Positions 44,782 to 55,947 are shown, numbered from the stretch's first letter. The stretch: DNA of 64,000 nt from Erythrobacter sanguineus (GCF_900143235.1 NZ_FRDF01000005.1:161309-225308), one strand, 5' to 3'. The notes: a model not told the origin generated them from the letters alone. Numbers and translations: made by a program.

Positions 44782-46587
44782 TCAGGCCGCCGTGGCAAAG
44801 GCCTCCTCCGGCAGCTTCATCATGTTTTCGCTGCCCGCTTCCAGCTTGCGCCGCAGCGCACCGGCATCGGGCAGGAAGCGCTCGGCATAATAGCCTGCCG
44901 AAACCAGCTTGGCTTCATAGAACGCCTTGTCCGCCGGCTCATCCGCCAGCTTGCCCAGCGCGACCTTGGCCATCTTCAGCCAGAAGAAGCCCAGCGTCAC
45001 GATCCCCATGATGTGCATGTAGTGATGCGCGCCTGCGCCCAGATGGTTGGGGTTGGCCATCGCGTTCTGCATGAACCACATGGTCGCCGCCTTCTGTTCG
45101 CCGAGCGCCTTTTCAAGCCGTTCGGCCATATCTTTCAATTCGGCAACCTGCTTGGCGGCGGCGATTTCCTCGTCGATCATGGCGAAGAAGGCCTGGATCG
45201 CCTTGCCGCCGTTCGCGGCCAGCTTGCGGCCGCACAGGTCCATCGCCTGCACGCCATTGGCGCCTTCGTAGATCATCGCGATCCGGCTATCGCGCACGAA
45301 CTGCTCCATGCCCCATTCGCGCACATAGCCGTGCCCGCCGTAAACCTGCTGCATGTTGTTGGCGATGTCATAGCCCTTGTCGGTGCCATATCCCTTGATA
45401 ACCGGGGTCATCAGCCCGATCAGCAGATCGGCCTGATCGCGTTCTTCCTGCGTCTGCGCCTTGTGGGTCAGATCAACCTGCAATGCGCCCCACAGGCACA
45501 GCGCCCGCATGGATTCTGTAAACACCTTAGCATCCATCAGCATCCGGCGCACGTCCGGGTGGACGAAGATCGGATCGGCCTTGGTTTCCGGCTCGGCCGG
45601 GCCGGTCAGCGCGCGGCCCTGACGGCGATCGAGCGCATAGGTGACAGCGTTCTGATAGGCGACTTCGGCCTGAGCATAGCCCTGAATGCCGACCCCGAGG
45701 CGCGCGGCGTTCATCATGATGAACATTGCCGCCAGACCCTTGTTCTCCTCGCCCACCAGATAACCGGTCGCACCGTCATAGTTGAGCAGGCAGGTGGCGT
45801 TGCCGTGAATGCCCATCTTCTTTTCGATGGAACCGCAGGTGACGCCGTTGCGCGCTGCCGGTTCGCCGTTGTCGTCGAGGATGAACTTGGGCACGATGAA
45901 CAGCGAAATGCCCTTGGTCGAATCCGGCGCGCCCGGAGTCTTGGCCAGCACCAGATGGATGATGTTGCTGGTAAGGTCATGCTCGCCGGCGGAGATGAAG
46001 ATCTTGGTGCCCGTGATCGCATAGGAACCATCGCCGTTCGGCACGGCCTTGGTGCGGATCATGCCGAGATCGGTGCCGCAATGCGGTTCCGTCAGGTTCA
46101 TGGTGCCCGACCATTCGCCCGAGATCATCTTGGGCACATACATCGCCTTCTGCTCGTCCGAGCCCTTGGCTAGGATCGCGGAGATCGCACCGGCAGTAAG
46201 ACCGGGATACATGGCAAATGCCTGATTGGCGGTGCCGGAAAATTCCTCGACTGCAAAGCCCAGCACATGGGGCAACCCTTGCCCGCCGAATTCCTCCGGC
46301 TGGGCAAGCGTGCCCCAGCCGCTTTCGACATAGGCCTGATAGGCCTGCTTGAAGCCCGGCGGGGTGGTGACGCTGCCATCATCATGCCGGGTGCAGCCAT
46401 GCTCGTCCCCGGCCTGGTTGATCGGCGCAAGCACCTCGGCGCAAAACTTGCCCGCTTCGTTGATGACCGTTTCGATCATGTCGGGGGTGGCGTTTTCAAA
46501 ACCCGGCAGATTGCCGTAGCTGGGGAGATCCAGCACTTCGCTGACAATAAAGCGCGTGTCGCGGGTCGGGGCGGTATAGGTCGGCAT
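44782..46587 (-). CDS. Acyl-CoA dehydrogenase (large, with C-terminal extra domain)
   Basis: This 601-residue flavoprotein oxidises acyl-CoA to enoyl-CoA. N-terminal, middle and C-terminal ACAD domains are visible, with EPHCGTDLGMIRTKA and YAITGTKIFISAGEH in the FAD-binding part, and IYEGANGVQAMDLCGRKL with the catalytic Glu region. About 130 extra residues at the end match the acyl-CoA dehydrogenase C-terminal domain. The size is like FadE-type or DmdC-like enzymes. The ATG at 46587 has AGGGA upstream. A LiuR-like MerR regulator lies 57 bp upstream on the same strand, suggesting control by acyl-CoA or branched-chain metabolism. Confidence 0.92.
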   Translation of the reverse strand: MPTYTAPTRDTRFIVSEVLDLPSYGNLPGFENATPDMIETVINEAGKFCAEVLAPINQAGDEHGCTRHDDGSVTTPPGFKQAYQAYVESGWGTLAQPEEFGGQGLPHVLGFAVEEFSGTANQAFAMYPGLTAGAISAILAKGSDEQKAMYVPKMISGEWSGTMNLTEPHCGTDLGMIRTKAVPNGDGSYAITGTKIFISAGEHDLTSNIIHLVLAKTPGAPDSTKGISLFIVPKFILDDNGEPAARNGVTCGSIEKKMGIHGNATCLLNYDGATGYLVGEENKGLAAMFIMMNAARLGVGIQGYAQAEVAYQNAVTYALDRRQGRALTGPAEPETKADPIFVHPDVRRMLMDAKVFTESMRALCLWGALQVDLTHKAQTQEERDQADLLIGLMTPVIKGYGTDKGYDIANNMQQVYGGHGYVREWGMEQFVRDSRIAMIYEGANGVQAMDLCGRKLAANGGKAIQAFFAMIDEEIAAAKQVAELKDMAERLEKALGEQKAATMWFMQNAMANPNHLGAGAHHYMHIMGIVTLGFFWLKMAKVALGKLADEPADKAFYEAKLVSAGYYAERFLPDAGALRRKLEAGSENMMKLPEEAFATAA

Positions 46588-46644
46588 CACGGAATCCCTT
46601 CGGTGAATGTGAACGGATATAACTGGCTGAGACAGCGGCGCGGT

Positions 46645-47109
46645 TCAGCCGAGGTCGAGTTTCTCGATCTCGGCGACGAAATCGGTCAGTTCCTTGATGG
46701 AAGAATCAATATCATCGCGCTGGGCCTTGAGCTTGGCCACGTGCGCACGGCATTTCTCAATCGTGACGCGGCGCTGTTCAACGCGGCCGTCGTCAAGATC
46801 GTAAAGGTCGATCATCTCGCGGATTTCGGTCAGGCTGAAGCCGACATTCTTGGCCCGCATGATCCATGCAAGCCGCGCGCGATCACGTTTCGAATAGACC
46901 CGGGTCAGACCGACGCGTGCCGGATTGATCAGTCCTTCGTCCTCGTAAAAACGCAAGGCACGAGCGGTACAGCCGAATTCCGAAGTGAGATCCGAAATGG
47001 TGAACTGTTCGCGCGCGTGAATATCTGGGCGATCGAGATGGGCACCATTGCGGCGCGGTTCGGCCTCGGCGGCCATCGAAGCGGAATTCTGTGCAGGAGC
47101 AGTAGCCAT
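46645..47109 (-). CDS. MerR-family regulator (LiuR-like)
   Basis: This 154-residue regulator has a winged helix-turn-helix at residues ~38-105 (FTISDLTSEFGCTARALRFYEDEGL, YSKRDRARLAWIMRAKNVGFSLTEIREMIDLYD, read as consecutive blocks) and a dimerisation coiled coil to the C-terminus. No Cys metal site is present, as in the LiuR group that regulates leucine and fatty acid catabolism. It precedes the acyl-CoA dehydrogenase. Its own promoter carries a TTGACG...CGTAAAGG element overlapping the hisI stop, consistent with autoregulation. Confidence 0.88.
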   Translation of the reverse strand: MATAPAQNSASMAAEAEPRRNGAHLDRPDIHAREQFTISDLTSEFGCTARALRFYEDEGLINPARVGLTRVYSKRDRARLAWIMRAKNVGFSLTEIREMIDLYDLDDGRVEQRRVTIEKCRAHVAKLKAQRDDIDSSIKELTDFVAEIEKLDLG

Positions 47110-47127
47110 GCAACACCCCTACCTTAC

Positions 47128-47145
47128 CTTTACGTGAGCGTCAAG
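47128..47145 (-). promoter_or_regulatory. LiuR/MerR-type operator-promoter upstream of merR
   Basis: The minus strand reads CTTGACGCTCACGTAAAG. This resembles LiuR operators (TTGACGT...ACGTAAA). TTGACG can serve as a -35 with TAGGGG 17 bp downstream. A second CGTAAAGGT copy lies 25 bp away at 47151-47159, inside hisI. Confidence 0.55.
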
Positions 47146-47536
47146 TCTTGACCTTTACGAGAACAGACCCGGACCCGCCGCTCTCGATCCGTCGATAGAA
47201 ACAACTGGGCGCACCGGTATGGCAGGTCGGCCCGGCAGGCTGCGCGCGAATCACCACCGCATCCTGATCGCAATCGACCAGCACCTCCTCGACGTTGAGG
47301 AAATTGCCCGAGGTCTCCCCCTTCAGCCACAGCGACTGGCGTGAGCGCGACCAGAAATGCACCTTGCCACTGGCCAGAGTCGCATCGAGCGCCTCAAGGT
47401 TCATGTGCGCCACCACCAGCACTTCACCAGACCGTGCATCGACGACGACCGCAGTCAGCAGTCCACTGGCGTCAAACTTGGGAGCGAACCGCGAACCCTG
47501 CTCGCGCTCTTGAGAGGTCAGAGACTGGTCAGCCAT
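47141..47536 (-). CDS. hisI: Phosphoribosyl-AMP cyclohydrolase
   Basis: This 131-residue enzyme opens the adenine ring of PR-AMP in histidine synthesis. The motifs are [46 protein letters not shown] with metal ligands, and [14 protein letters not shown] with zinc-binding Cys. The ATG at 47536 has GGAG six bases upstream; a longer frame to 47590 is rejected. It stands away from other his genes. Its 3' end contains part of the merR operator. Confidence 0.94.
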   Translation of the reverse strand: MADQSLTSQEREQGSRFAPKFDASGLLTAVVVDARSGEVLVVAHMNLEALDATLASGKVHFWSRSRQSLWLKGETSGNFLNVEEVLVDCDQDAVVIRAQPAGPTCHTGAPSCFYRRIESGGSGSVLVKVKT

Positions 47537-47724
47537 AAAATCTCCAGCAAATCGGCAACGCCAGCAGAGTGCCAGCAAAGGCATCATCACGAAACGCCGC
47601 GCTCATGCTTCGATTGTTGCACGTTCACAACAGAAGCCTGCAAAAAGCTGCGGATGCGGAGGTTTGCTCTTCCGCCTTCTGCGACAGAGTGGAACATAGT
47701 TGCACGGACCTTGCAAAGGGTTCT

Positions 47725-47935
47725 CCACCGATTACCGGCATCGCCCGATGCCTGGTTCAGGGGGCGATCGGGCCGCAGACTGGCAGCGGGGTGCCAGCGC
47801 GACCGATTGAACGATGAGGGACAGGATCCCGATGGCCAAGCTAGGGGGTTGGCCGTCACCGCCCGCAAGGGGGGATCCGAACCGTTTCGTCACGCGGCGC
47901 CCGAGGCTCAAAAGGCCTCGGGCGTTTCGTTTTCG
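47725..47935 (+). ncRNA. Candidate structured small RNA between hisI and comF
   Basis: There is no credible gene in the 371 bp between hisI and comF, yet four strong helices occur in series: GGCATC/GATGCC with GCCC loop (47737-47752); CTGGCA/TGCCAG with GCGGGG loop (47780-47797); GGATCCC/GGGATCC (47824-47878) enclosing GGCCAA/TTGGCC (47834-47854); and a terminator (47898-47933) with its U-tract on the plus side. The 5' end is a guess. It does not match SRP RNA, RNase P RNA or a tmRNA tag by eye. Confidence 0.4.
47898..47933 (+). terminator. Rho-independent terminator at the comF 3' end, plus direction
   Basis: CGCCCGAGGC (47898-47907) pairs fully with GCCTCGGGCG (47915-47924) and is followed by TTTCGTTTT. 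The right arm and U-tract lie inside the last codons of comF, which is on the other strand. The orientation therefore implies a plus-strand transcript that ends here. Confidence 0.7.
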
Positions 47936-48669
47936 GGACGCAGGCCGCGTCGTGATGGTCCTGTCCAAACATCCCTGATCGTTGCAGCCTCGTCGACCCG
48001 CGCAAAACAGGCCACGGCAATGCTGCGCGCACCCGCTCCGCCCAAAGCTGCGATGCAGGCGCGCGTGGTTGCGCCGCTGGTAAACACATCATCGACCAGC
48101 ACGACAGCGCGCCCGGCAATGACGCTGGCTCTTTTGGGATTGACCGCAATCGCTCCTGCCAGCGCCCGCTCGCGCGCCTCGCGGCCCAACCCGCCAAGAC
48201 TGGGCGTGCGTCTTTGGCGCATCAGCGCATCGACCAGCACCTCGCCCTTCCCCAGCCTTGCGAGCTCATGCGCCAACAACGCCGCCTGATTGAACCCGCG
48301 CTGCCACAAGCGCCAGCGATGGAGCGGGACCGGCACCAGCAGGGGTTTGCGATCAGCCTGCGCTGGGTCAGGCAATCGCGCCGCCATCAGCCGCGCCAGC
48401 AGCCCGGCAAGCGTGATCTTGCCGCCATGCTTGTAAGCCAGCACAAGCCGGCGCGAGGCATCATTATAATAGGTTGCCGCGTGGACGGCCACGCCGCCGT
48501 GTTCCTCGCAACCGGCAATCCCTCGCGCGGGAATATCGAGCAAGCTCCAGCAGTCACCGCACAGCCCTTCCTGAGCGGCGATTGCTCCCCCGCACAAAGG
48601 ACAACGTGGCGGATAGACCAGATCGACGACCGGCCTCAGACCCACGGCAAGTTGCGACCCCCACCTCAT
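47908..48669 (-). CDS. ComF family phosphoribosyltransferase-like protein
   Basis: This 253-residue protein has an N-terminal zinc ribbon (YPPRCPLCGG then GLCGDCW) and a C-terminal PRTase-type domain with VLVDDVFTSGATTRACIAAL as the PRPP-binding loop. ComF proteins assist DNA uptake or processing of incoming single strands, though their role outside competent species is unclear. The ATG at 48669 is chosen by the family start (MRWGSQLAVGLRPVVDLVYP). It is divergent from the methyltransferase gene with a short palindrome between them. Confidence 0.9.
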   Translation of the reverse strand: MRWGSQLAVGLRPVVDLVYPPRCPLCGGAIAAQEGLCGDCWSLLDIPARGIAGCEEHGGVAVHAATYYNDASRRLVLAYKHGGKITLAGLLARLMAARLPDPAQADRKPLLVPVPLHRWRLWQRGFNQAALLAHELARLGKGEVLVDALMRQRRTPSLGGLGREARERALAGAIAVNPKRASVIAGRAVVLVDDVFTSGATTRACIAALGGAGARSIAVACFARVDEAATIRDVWTGPSRRGLRPENETPEAF

Positions 48670-48687
48670 GCGCGCAGGTGTGCACCT

Positions 48688-48706
48688 CTTGCGTCGCGCA
48701 CGCAAG
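48688..48706. promoter_or_regulatory. Inverted repeat between comF and methyltransferase
   Basis: CTTGCGT and ACGCAAG are exact complements separated by CGCGC, lying in the 54-bp divergent region. It may be an operator for either gene. No match to a known regulator is recognised. Confidence 0.3.
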
Positions 48707-48723
48707 CGCGGCAGGGGGCGGAG

Positions 48724-49484
48724 ATGACCGAACAGAGCGTGCCAAGGATTTTCTCTCGCAGTCGCGTCAAGTCGCGGATCTTGCGGCAGAACCTTCGCGC
48801 GGCCATGCCTTGCGCCCAGCAGTTCATCTGGCAGGATATCTGCGACGACACAGCCGAACGCATTGCCTTTGTAAAGCACGAGCCAAAGCGCCGCTTGGTG
48901 CTGGGCATGTGCCACGATCCGCTCCGCGCGATGCTGGATCATTGCAACGGGGATTTTTCTGACGGGGCCGACTGGAATATCGAGGAGCCCTTTCCCCAAG
49001 GGGGCTACGATCTGATTGCCGTGGTCGGCCTGCTCGATGCCGTCAATGATCTGCCCGGCGCGCTCATCCATATCCGCAATGGCCTGGTGCCGGGCGGTCT
49101 TGCAATTGCCAGTTTCGTTGGCGGAGCAAGCCTGCCGCGCCTGCGTGCGGCAATGCTGTCGGCCGATGGCGATCGCCCGGCCGCGCGCATTCACCCGATG
49201 GTCGATCCCCGCGCCGTGCCGCAATTGCTCCAGCGCGCAGGGTGGAAGGATCCGGTGGTCGACACCCACACCCTGACCGTGCGTTATTCCTCGCTCGACC
49301 AGCTTGTGTCCGACCTGCGCGACCATGGCCTGACCGGCGCCCTTTCGAATGCCGGCCCGCCGTTGGGCAAGGCCGCACTGGAGCGTGCGCGGGCAGCGTT
49401 CGGCAGTCAGGCCGATGCGGACGGCAAAACGGCCGAAACCTTCGAGATCATCACCCTGACCGGGCGCAGATCCCTCTCCGGAAC

Positions 49485-49488
<4 letters not shown>
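48724..49488 (+). CDS. Class I SAM methyltransferase-like protein (NDUFAF5/BioC-like)
   Basis: This 254-residue protein resembles the NDUFAF5/BioC branch. An N-terminal helical part (SRVKSRILRQNLRAAMPCAQQFIWQDICDDTAERI) leads into the Rossmann-like domain (RRLVLGMCHDP, YDLIAVVGLLDAVNDLPGALIHIRNGLVPGG in blocks). Motif I is weak (no clear GxGxG), so SAM binding is uncertain. It may act as an assembly factor. The longer open frame back to 48214 is antisense to comF. Its stop interleaves with that of ppdK on the other strand. Confidence 0.8.
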
Positions 49489-52154
<2,666 letters not shown>

Positions 52155-52185
52155 GGCAGTTCCCGCAGGCGTGGCAAAGTGTACA

Positions 52186-52206
52186 AAAGCGACACCGTGT
52201 CGCTTT
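52186..52206. promoter_or_regulatory. Perfect 21-bp palindrome between glyS and ppdK
   Basis: AAAGCGACAC and GTGTCGCTTT are exact complements around a single C. A half copy (ACAAAAGCGAC) recurs 60 bp away at about 52245-52255. It could be an operator in front of ppdK or, read on the minus strand where TTGTACACTTT follows, a weak terminator for glyQS. Confidence 0.45.
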
Positions 52207-52278
52207 CACAATGGACGCCGCCCCATTGATTCAAAACGCTTTTCACAAAAGCGACGAACTGCGGGGCGGCGCGAAAAT

Positions 52279-54684
52279 TCATCCTTCGATCCGGCTGAAA
52301 TCGGCGACGCGGTGCACCGCATCGCGAAAAGCGGCCAGCAGGGCAAGGCGGCTGGTGCGCTTATCCGCCTCTTGAGCGTTGACGGTCACCTCTTCAAAGA
52401 ACCGGTCGATGGGCGCGCGCAAGGTGGCCAGCGCAGCCATCGCGTCGGCGAACCGCTCAGCCTCCACCGCTTCGGCAGCCCGAGGCGCAGCTACGGCGAG
52501 CGCATCGATCAGCGCCTTTTCGGCGGCTTCGGGCGTGTAGGAAAGGGGCGGCACAGCGCTGGCCCGCAGCGCGGCCTGCTCGGCGACGATATCGGCCATG
52601 CCGGGATCATCGACCTGCGCCAGCGGGTCTTCCTCGCCGGTTACCGGGATGCGGGTCGCCTCGGCCGCGCTCCAGCCTTCCTTCTTGAGGATATTGGCCG
52701 CGCGCTTGTAGCCCGCGAGGAGGTTGGTGCCGTCTTCGGTGGTGACGAAGGCTTGCAACGCATGGACGCGGGCGAGCAGGCGGACGAGATCATCCTCCCC
52801 GCCGAGCGCAAACACCGCGTCGATCAGGTCGTGGCGGACGCCTGCTTCGCGCTGCTGGACCTTGAGGCGGTCGAACAGAAAGATCACCATCTCTTGCAGG
52901 CGCGCTGCGTTCTCTCGATCTCGTTGGATGACTTTTGGAGGAGCAGTAGGATCGGCAACAACATCTCTTTTGGGGAAGGCAGCCTTCAATAAGGAGATAG
53001 CCCCTTCTGGCCCCGAGAGCAGTGGGAAGACGTCCTTGATCGTTGAAAGCTTTTGATCGTGCTCACGATAATAGATGTAATCCAGCACCCCGAAGGACGC
53101 TTTCATTAGCGTCGCCGCCATCGACATATTCAACGAGTTTCGGATCACGAGAGAGATAATTGCAATGCCGGCGCGCCGAAGAGCGAATGGATCTTTCGAT
53201 CCGGTTGGCTTCTCGTCGATGAGGAAAAAGCCCGCCAGCGTATCCAGCTTATCCGCCAGCGAAACCGCCACCGTCACCGGCGCAGTCGGCACTTCGTCGC
53301 CCTGCCCGACCGGCTTGTAGTGATCGCGGATCGCGTCCGACACTTCCTGCGGCAGGCCCTCCTTCGCGGCATAATAACCGCCCATCAGGCCCTGCAACTC
53401 GGGGAATTCGCCGACCATCTCGGTGACGAGATCGGCCTTGCACAGCCGCGCGGCCTGTTCGGCCATGTCGGCCAACACTCCTTTCGTCATGCCAGCGGAA
53501 GCTGGCATCTCGGACGATAGCGCGTCGCCGCCCGAGACCCCAGCTTTCGCTGGGGTGACGATATCGGATTCAACCAACCACCGCGCCAGCTTCGCCACCC
53601 GCTCGACCTTGTCGGCGACCGTGCCGAGCTTTTCGTGGAAGGTGATGCGCGCCAGCTTCTCGGCATGGACGGCCAAAGGCGTCTTCTGGTCCTGCTCCCA
53701 GAAAAACCGCGCATCCGAAAGCCGCGCGGCGAGCACCTTGCGGTTGCCGTCCACCACCACTGCCGGATCGCGCGGCGCGATGTTCGCCGTGCAGACGAAG
53801 GCGTTGGCAAGTTTGCCGTCAGCCCCTTCGCACACGAAATACTTCTGGTTCACCCGCGCGGTCAGCTGGATGACTTCGGGCGGCACGTCGAGAAACGCCT
53901 CGTCGAAGCGGCCGAGCAGCGGCACGGGCCATTCGGTCAACCCGGCGTTCTCGACCACCAGCCCTTCGTCGGCGACCAGCGTCAGGCCCGCGTCAGCCGC
54001 AGCCCGTGCCGCGCCTTCGCGGATGAGGGCCGCGCGCTCCTCGTGATCGACGATCACATGGGCGGCGCGCAGGCTTGCGGCGTAGTCATCCGCGCTGGCG
54101 ATGCTGATCGCGCCCGAGGAATGGAAGCGGTGGCCAAAGGTCTCGCGGCCCGAGGAAATGCCGTCCACTTCGCAGGGCACGACTTCGCCATCGAGCAGCG
54201 CGACAATGCCCGAAAGCGGGCGCACCCAGCGTGAGGATTCGGTCGCAATCGAGGCCGCACCCCAGCGCATCGACTTGGGCCATGAAAAGTCGCGGATGAT
54301 CGCCGGGATCGCTGCGGCGAGGACATCGGCCATCGCCCGGCCCGGCTGATCGATCACCGCAAACCAGGTCATCCGACCCTTCACGTCGCGCAAGGTCAAC
54401 TGCTCGCGGGTCACGCCGTTCTTACGGCAGAAGCCGTCGATCGCCGCATCGGGTGCGCCTTCGGGCGGGCCCTTGGCTTCCTCGCTTACCGCCTCGGTTG
54501 CCAGCGGCAGGTCGCGTGCGATCAGCGCAAGGCGGCGCGGGGTTGACCAGATGGTGAGTTCGCCTGGCCCAACGCCTGCGGCATCCAGTTCGCGCCGGAA
54601 CAGCTTTTCCAGTTCCGCGCGCGCTCCGGCTTGCATCCGGGCGGGGATTTCCTCGCAGAGCAGTTCGAGCAGGAAGTCGGCCAT
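52279..54684 (-). CDS. glyS: Glycyl-tRNA synthetase beta subunit, with in-frame repeat insertion
   Basis: This 801-residue tRNA-binding subunit belongs to the alpha2beta2 glycyl-tRNA synthetase. The N-terminus [17 protein letters not shown] is standard, followed by LTIWSTPRRLAL, EVVPCEVDGISSGRETFGHRF and NQKYFVCEGADGKLAN. The C-terminal helical tRNA-binding part includes DKLDTLAGFF and KRAANIL. At residues ~375-400 an extra segment (DIVTPAKAGVSGG ... MPASAGMTKG) is encoded by a palindromic repeat inserted in frame. The ATG at 54684 overlaps the glyQ stop by one base. Confidence 0.95.
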   Translation of the reverse strand: MADFLLELLCEEIPARMQAGARAELEKLFRRELDAAGVGPGELTIWSTPRRLALIARDLPLATEAVSEEAKGPPEGAPDAAIDGFCRKNGVTREQLTLRDVKGRMTWFAVIDQPGRAMADVLAAAIPAIIRDFSWPKSMRWGAASIATESSRWVRPLSGIVALLDGEVVPCEVDGISSGRETFGHRFHSSGAISIASADDYAASLRAAHVIVDHEERAALIREGAARAAADAGLTLVADEGLVVENAGLTEWPVPLLGRFDEAFLDVPPEVIQLTARVNQKYFVCEGADGKLANAFVCTANIAPRDPAVVVDGNRKVLAARLSDARFFWEQDQKTPLAVHAEKLARITFHEKLGTVADKVERVAKLARWLVESDIVTPAKAGVSGGDALSSEMPASAGMTKGVLADMAEQAARLCKADLVTEMVGEFPELQGLMGGYYAAKEGLPQEVSDAIRDHYKPVGQGDEVPTAPVTVAVSLADKLDTLAGFFLIDEKPTGSKDPFALRRAGIAIISLVIRNSLNMSMAATLMKASFGVLDYIYYREHDQKLSTIKDVFPLLSGPEGAISLLKAAFPKRDVVADPTAPPKVIQRDRENAARLQEMVIFLFDRLKVQQREAGVRHDLIDAVFALGGEDDLVRLLARVHALQAFVTTEDGTNLLAGYKRAANILKKEGWSAAEATRIPVTGEEDPLAQVDDPGMADIVAEQAALRASAVPPLSYTPEAAEKALIDALAVAAPRAAEAVEAERFADAMAALATLRAPIDRFFEEVTVNAQEADKRTSRLALLAAFRDAVHRVADFSRIEG
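53485..53560. repeat. Dispersed palindromic repeat pair inside glyS
   Basis: There are two 29-bp units in inverted orientation, 53485-53513 and 53532-53560, separated by 18 bp. Each unit is itself a palindrome (CCAGC-GGAA-GCTGG and CCAGC-TTTC-GCTGG). Units differ by paired changes (TG/CA against CC/GG) that keep the stems intact. The sequence looks like the dispersed CACCCCAGCGAAAGCTGGGG repeats of alphaproteobacteria. It keeps the glyS frame open. Confidence 0.8.
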
Positions 54685-55613
54685 CAGACGAGACTCCACC
54701 CCGGATATTTCGCCTGCCATTCGGGCGCCATCTTCTCGGCATAGGCCTCGCAGGACGAGCGGGCGAGGTCGCGCACCCGGCCCATATAGCTGGTTCGTTC
54801 CTGCACCGAAATCACGCCGCGCGCCTGCAACAGGTTGAACACGTGGCTGGCTTCCACCGCCTGTTCATAGGCCGCAATCGGCACGCCAGCGGAAAGGGCA
54901 TTGCGGCACTCGGCCTCGGCCTTGGCAAAGAGATCAAACAGCGCGCCTGTTTCGGCGACCTCGAAGTTCCACTTCGACATCTGGCGCTCGTTTTCGAGGA
55001 ACACGTCGCCATAGGAAACGCCCGCCGTGTTGAAGGCGAGGTCGTACACATTGTCGACGCCCTGAATATACATCGCGAGGCGTTCCAGCCCGTAGGTGAG
55101 CTCGCCCGCCACCGGCTTGCAGTCGAAGCCGCCCATCTGCTGGAAATAGGTGAACTGGGTGACTTCCATCCCGTCGCACCAGACCTCCCAGCCCAGCCCC
55201 CAGGCGCCGAGCGTGGGCGATTCCCAGTCATCCTCGACAAAGCGGATGTCATGCGCCAGCGGATCGATGCCGATCGCGGCGAGGCTTTTGAGGTAGAGTG
55301 CCTGAATGTCGGGCGGCGATGGCTTCAGGATCACCTGATACTGGTAGTAATGCTGGAGCCGGTTGGGGTTTTCGCCATAGCGCCCGTCGGTCGGGCGGCG
55401 GCAGGGCTGGACGAAGGCCGCATTCCACGGCTCCGGCCCCAGCGCGCGCAGCGTGGTTGCGGTGTGGAACGTGCCCGCCCCCATGCGCATGTCATAGGGC
55501 TGGAGGATGACACAGCCCTGCGCGCTCCAGAAGTCGTGGAGCGTCAGGATCATGTCCTGAAACGAGCGCGCCGGATCGCGCGGCGCAGGGGCAAAGGCAA
55601 GGTCGGCACTCAT
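54684..55613 (-). CDS. glyQ: Glycyl-tRNA synthetase alpha subunit
   Basis: This 309-residue catalytic subunit activates glycine. Class II blocks are [65 protein letters not shown], read in consecutive short parts across residues 20-80, then [22 protein letters not shown] and [15 protein letters not shown]. The ATG at 55613 fits the family. It is first in glyQS, with glyS overlapping by one base. Confidence 0.97.
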   Translation of the reverse strand: MSADLAFAPAPRDPARSFQDMILTLHDFWSAQGCVILQPYDMRMGAGTFHTATTLRALGPEPWNAAFVQPCRRPTDGRYGENPNRLQHYYQYQVILKPSPPDIQALYLKSLAAIGIDPLAHDIRFVEDDWESPTLGAWGLGWEVWCDGMEVTQFTYFQQMGGFDCKPVAGELTYGLERLAMYIQGVDNVYDLAFNTAGVSYGDVFLENERQMSKWNFEVAETGALFDLFAKAEAECRNALSAGVPIAAYEQAVEASHVFNLLQARGVISVQERTSYMGRVRDLARSSCEAYAEKMAPEWQAKYPGWSLV

Positions 55614-55700
55614 GGCGGCTCGCCATGGCCGAACGCCCCGAAAGCGTCAATGCCGCAGCGCAGCAAGACGGGGAGCAAGTCGCCGCTGGTCAGGCTCTAG

Positions 55701-55771
55701 TGACATAAAGTCAGGGTATCTTGACATAGTCAGCGAATCGCGACATATAGTCAGGGAAACCTGACATCAGG
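55701..55771 (+). promoter_or_regulatory. Four-unit dyad operator array with embedded promoter
   Basis: Units are TGACATAAAGTCAGGG (55701), TGACATAGTCAGCG (55722), CGACATATAGTCAGGG (55741) and a half unit TGACATCAGG (55762). Each of the first three is a TGAC-N3-5-GTCA dyad, spaced 21, 19 and 21 bp, about two helical turns. TTGACA at 55721-55726 and CATATA at 55744-55749 (17-bp spacer) give a sigma-70 type promoter lying within units two and three. Binding there would block transcription of the HTH cassette that follows. Confidence 0.7.
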
Positions 55772-55823
55772 TTCAATCCAACCCATCAATCGGTTCTACC
55801 GATCAAATTGCGAGACTGTTTCG

Positions 55824-55943
55824 ATGTTCAATTACGACAAACCCGTCTGTGTTAAACAATGGCAGCTGTTTGCGATGCTTGCCATGACAGGCTTCGCCAT
55901 CGGCACCATCGCTGCAAAATTGGCCAACGCGCTGGGGGTGTGA
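55824..55943 (+). CDS. Small single-helix membrane peptide (39 aa)
   Basis: This 39-residue ORF starts with ATG 53 bp after the operator array and ends 4 bp before the HTH gene. The N-terminus is polar (MFNYDKPVCVKQW) and residues ~14-37 form one hydrophobic helix (LFAMLAMTGFAIGTIAAKLA). It is the first open frame of the cassette. No homologue is recognised. It may be a small inner-membrane protein or a leader peptide, and the lack of a clear Shine-Dalgarno leaves doubt. Confidence 0.5.
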   Translation: MFNYDKPVCVKQWQLFAMLAMTGFAIGTIAAKLANALGV

Positions 55944-55947
55944 TCGC

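Noticed and set aside
47569..47868. Short ORFs of 82-93 residues in the hisI-comF gap
   Set aside because: Translations are Ser/Arg/Cys-rich without family signals, and the DNA shows strong RNA-like stems instead.
47725..47935. tmRNA, SRP RNA or RNase P RNA identity for the structured region
   Set aside because: No tag-peptide frame, no GGAAGGAAGC-type SRP loop, and too short for RNase P; kept only as an unnamed RNA candidate.
55701..55771. Possible CRISPR array
   Set aside because: Units are about 14-16 bp, palindromic, spaced about 20 bp with no spacers of uniform length and no cas genes; an operator array fits better.
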